The position numbers and the translations under genes were made by a program. Shown here piece by piece: positions 62,926-64,000 of a stretch of DNA of 64,000 bases. The stretch's first letter is position 1; every line of letters begins with the position of its first letter. The stretch is from Rebecca billardiae RCC1528 (taxonomy: Eukaryota; Haptophyta): NCBI GenBank assembly GCA_965240325.2, contig OZ251243.1, positions 868,001 to 932,000 of the forward strand, in the 5' to 3' direction. The notes beneath the pieces were generated by a model. It did no database searches. It was not told the DNA's origin and saw only the letters and a list, made by a program, of their open reading frames with translations.

Positions 62926-62964
<39 letters not shown>

Positions 62965-63682
62965 TGTGTGCGTGCGTGCGCGTGTGCGTGCGTGTGTGCG
63001 TGCGTGCGTGTGTGTGCGTGTGTGCGTGTGTGCGCGCGCGCGTTCTTGCGTGCGTGCGCGCGCGCATGCGTGCTGCTGTGTGCTCCCGTGGCAGGGCCTG
63101 ACGCTCACCGCCCGCCCGCCCACACCCGCCCGCCCGCGCTCCCGCGCCCCGCGCGCGTCCGTCCGCGTCCGCGCGTGCGCGCGCTCGCGCGTGCGCTCGC
63201 TCCCGGCGCGCGCGCGCAGTACGTGCGAGGGCTCTCGTGCTACACGATCTGGGAGGGCTTCCACACCAACCTGTACGCCCTGGCGCTCGCGCCGTTCGCG
63301 CTGGGCGCGCTCACGCTCGCGGCGTGGGCGCTGCACGTGGGCTGGGTGCAGGGGGTGCAGGGGGCGCAGGAGGCCGCGAGCGCGCTCGCCGCGCGCGTGC
63401 GCGCTCGGCGCACGGCCCCTGTCGGTCCGGATGATCCGGATGCTGCGCAGGCCGCCTCGTTCGAGGCTGGCTCGTTCGAGGCCGCCGCGCCGCCCGCGGG
63501 TTCGTTCGAGAGGCCGCAGGCACACGCCGCGACGGCGGGCGCGGCCAAGGGCGGCCTTCAGCAGCTGTGGCGGGGCGCGAACGCGCCGGGCGGCGCCGAC
63601 GCGCCGCAGAGCTCGCCGGTCGTCGCCTTCGACGACACTGACCCCGTGGCGACGCCCGCGCCGGCCGAGTCCACTGGCGGAG

Positions 63683-63715
<33 letters not shown>

Positions 63716-64000
63716 CGCCGTCGTCGCCGCCGCCGCGCGCCGGCGCTGGCACGTCGCCCCTCCTCAGGCCGCCCGTGCCGAGCTCGCCGCCGCCCGCACC
63801 GGGCGCCTCGCCCGCCGGCTCGGCGGGCGGCAGCGTCCCCTCCTCGCCCGCGCCGTCGATAGGCCTGCTCGCCGCGCGCGAGGGCGGCGCGGAGCCGCCG
63901 GCCGCCGCGACGCCGGACCAGCTGCTCTTCTCGCAGGCGGTGCTCCGGCCCTTCCTCCTCGCGGCGTACTTTGTCCTGCCCACCGCCTCGGCGACGGTCT
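55594..64000 (+). CDS. Giant multi-lectin membrane protein (partial, 3' end outside)
   Basis: Exons 55594-56187, 56390-60747, 60861-62907 and 63220 onward give about 2,590 aa in the window. After a signal peptide (LLIAAAVAMIVPTVAAA) and a poly-Pro hinge come, in order: C-type lectin domain 1 (QPN motif, split by intron 1); two related domains with DNLEGE endings (56577-57570); two uromodulin-D8C-like domains (GWYRF...RYCGDG, 57605-58480); lectin domains 2-4 (58600-60005; EPN, EPS and QPN motifs); two DSYGDG(L/I)CC domains; lectin domain 5 (EPN, WND); an IPT/TIG-like domain; Cys-rich repeats; and at least three membrane segments from 62610. Pro-rich (SPP)n linkers separate most domains. Introns are 202, 113 and 312 nt. 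A cell-surface carbohydrate receptor or adhesion role is inferred. The second ATG at 55630 is an alternative start. Confidence 0.85.
61485..61805 (+). repeat. Coding (CCG/CCC) proline-linker repeat
   Basis: About 100 codons of PPP, SPP and APP units form the longest hinge of the lectin protein. Similar shorter tracts occur at 55730-55850, 58490-58590 and 60395-60540. The low complexity generates open frames in every direction. Confidence 0.85.
62908..63219 (+). repeat. Intron with (TGCG)n/(TG)n microsatellite
   Basis: The last resolved intron of the lectin gene begins with about 140 nt of almost pure alternating purine-pyrimidine repeats (GTGCGTGC units) and ends in CG-rich sequence before GCGCAG. 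It is the longest intron in the window. Confidence 0.8.

Noticed and set aside
1-64000. CRISPR arrays, tRNA or rRNA genes.
   Set aside because: I saw no array of short spaced repeats, no tRNA cloverleaf and no recognisable rRNA segment. I could not run a covariance-model search, so a divergent tRNA may be missed.

Overview
This is nuclear DNA of a GC-rich unicellular alga with a plastid of secondary red-algal ancestry. Genes have short spliceosomal introns. Several proteins begin with an ER signal peptide followed by a Phe-containing junction and a basic stretch (the Rieske oxygenase at 2932, the coiled-coil protein at 24376), and one carries a twin-arginine lumen signal behind it (49159). 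Complex-plastid algae such as haptophytes, pelagophytes and other photosynthetic stramenopiles use such leaders. Proline-rich C-type lectins and an EsV-1-7 repeat protein fit that range, but I cannot name the species.

Layout. 1-11.7 kb: a plastid YbaB/EbfC protein, a CHORD protein divergent from a pheophorbide-a-oxygenase-like Rieske enzyme, and a large WW-WW-FYVE-ARM protein. 11.9-15.7 kb: a protein of 20 EsV-1-7 cysteine repeats, divergent from the ARM gene, and a small histone-H1-like basic protein with two EF-hand loops. 15.7-26.5 kb: mostly repeats and gene debris. Two inverted copies of a 1.9-kb DNA transposon enclose a coiled-coil, probably plastid, protein. 26.8-31.1 kb: a TCAIM-like protein divergent from the retromer subunit VPS29, then a sulfotransferase. 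31.1-35.7 kb: a 250-bp inverted repeat and a pogo-like Tc1/mariner transposon with a nested hAT element. 35.7-41.5 kb: a secreted fucosyltransferase-like enzyme, a Gpc1-type acyltransferase and an FCP1-type phosphatase. 42.1-48.6 kb: a TA-flanked MITE, a long sulfotransferase-like protein and a second copy of a repeat-bounded cargo element. 48.6-64 kb: a thylakoid-lumen protein, an alpha/beta hydrolase, an ABC1/UbiB kinase, a cyclin-like protein and a giant lectin-domain membrane protein that runs off the end.

I resolved 19 introns from protein continuity. They are 106-312 nt long, every acceptor is CAG, and 15 of 19 donors read GTGCG. Several neighbours are head-to-head with 130-320 bp between start codons (CHORD/Rieske, ARM/EsV-1-7, TCAIM/VPS29, Gpc1/FCP1, hydrolase/ABC1K), which suggests shared promoters. 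No operon-like pathway is evident. The most distinctive items are the EsV-1-7 array, the H1/EF-hand protein, the nested transposons with intact target-site duplications, and a family of dispersed sequence modules bounding unrelated gene debris.
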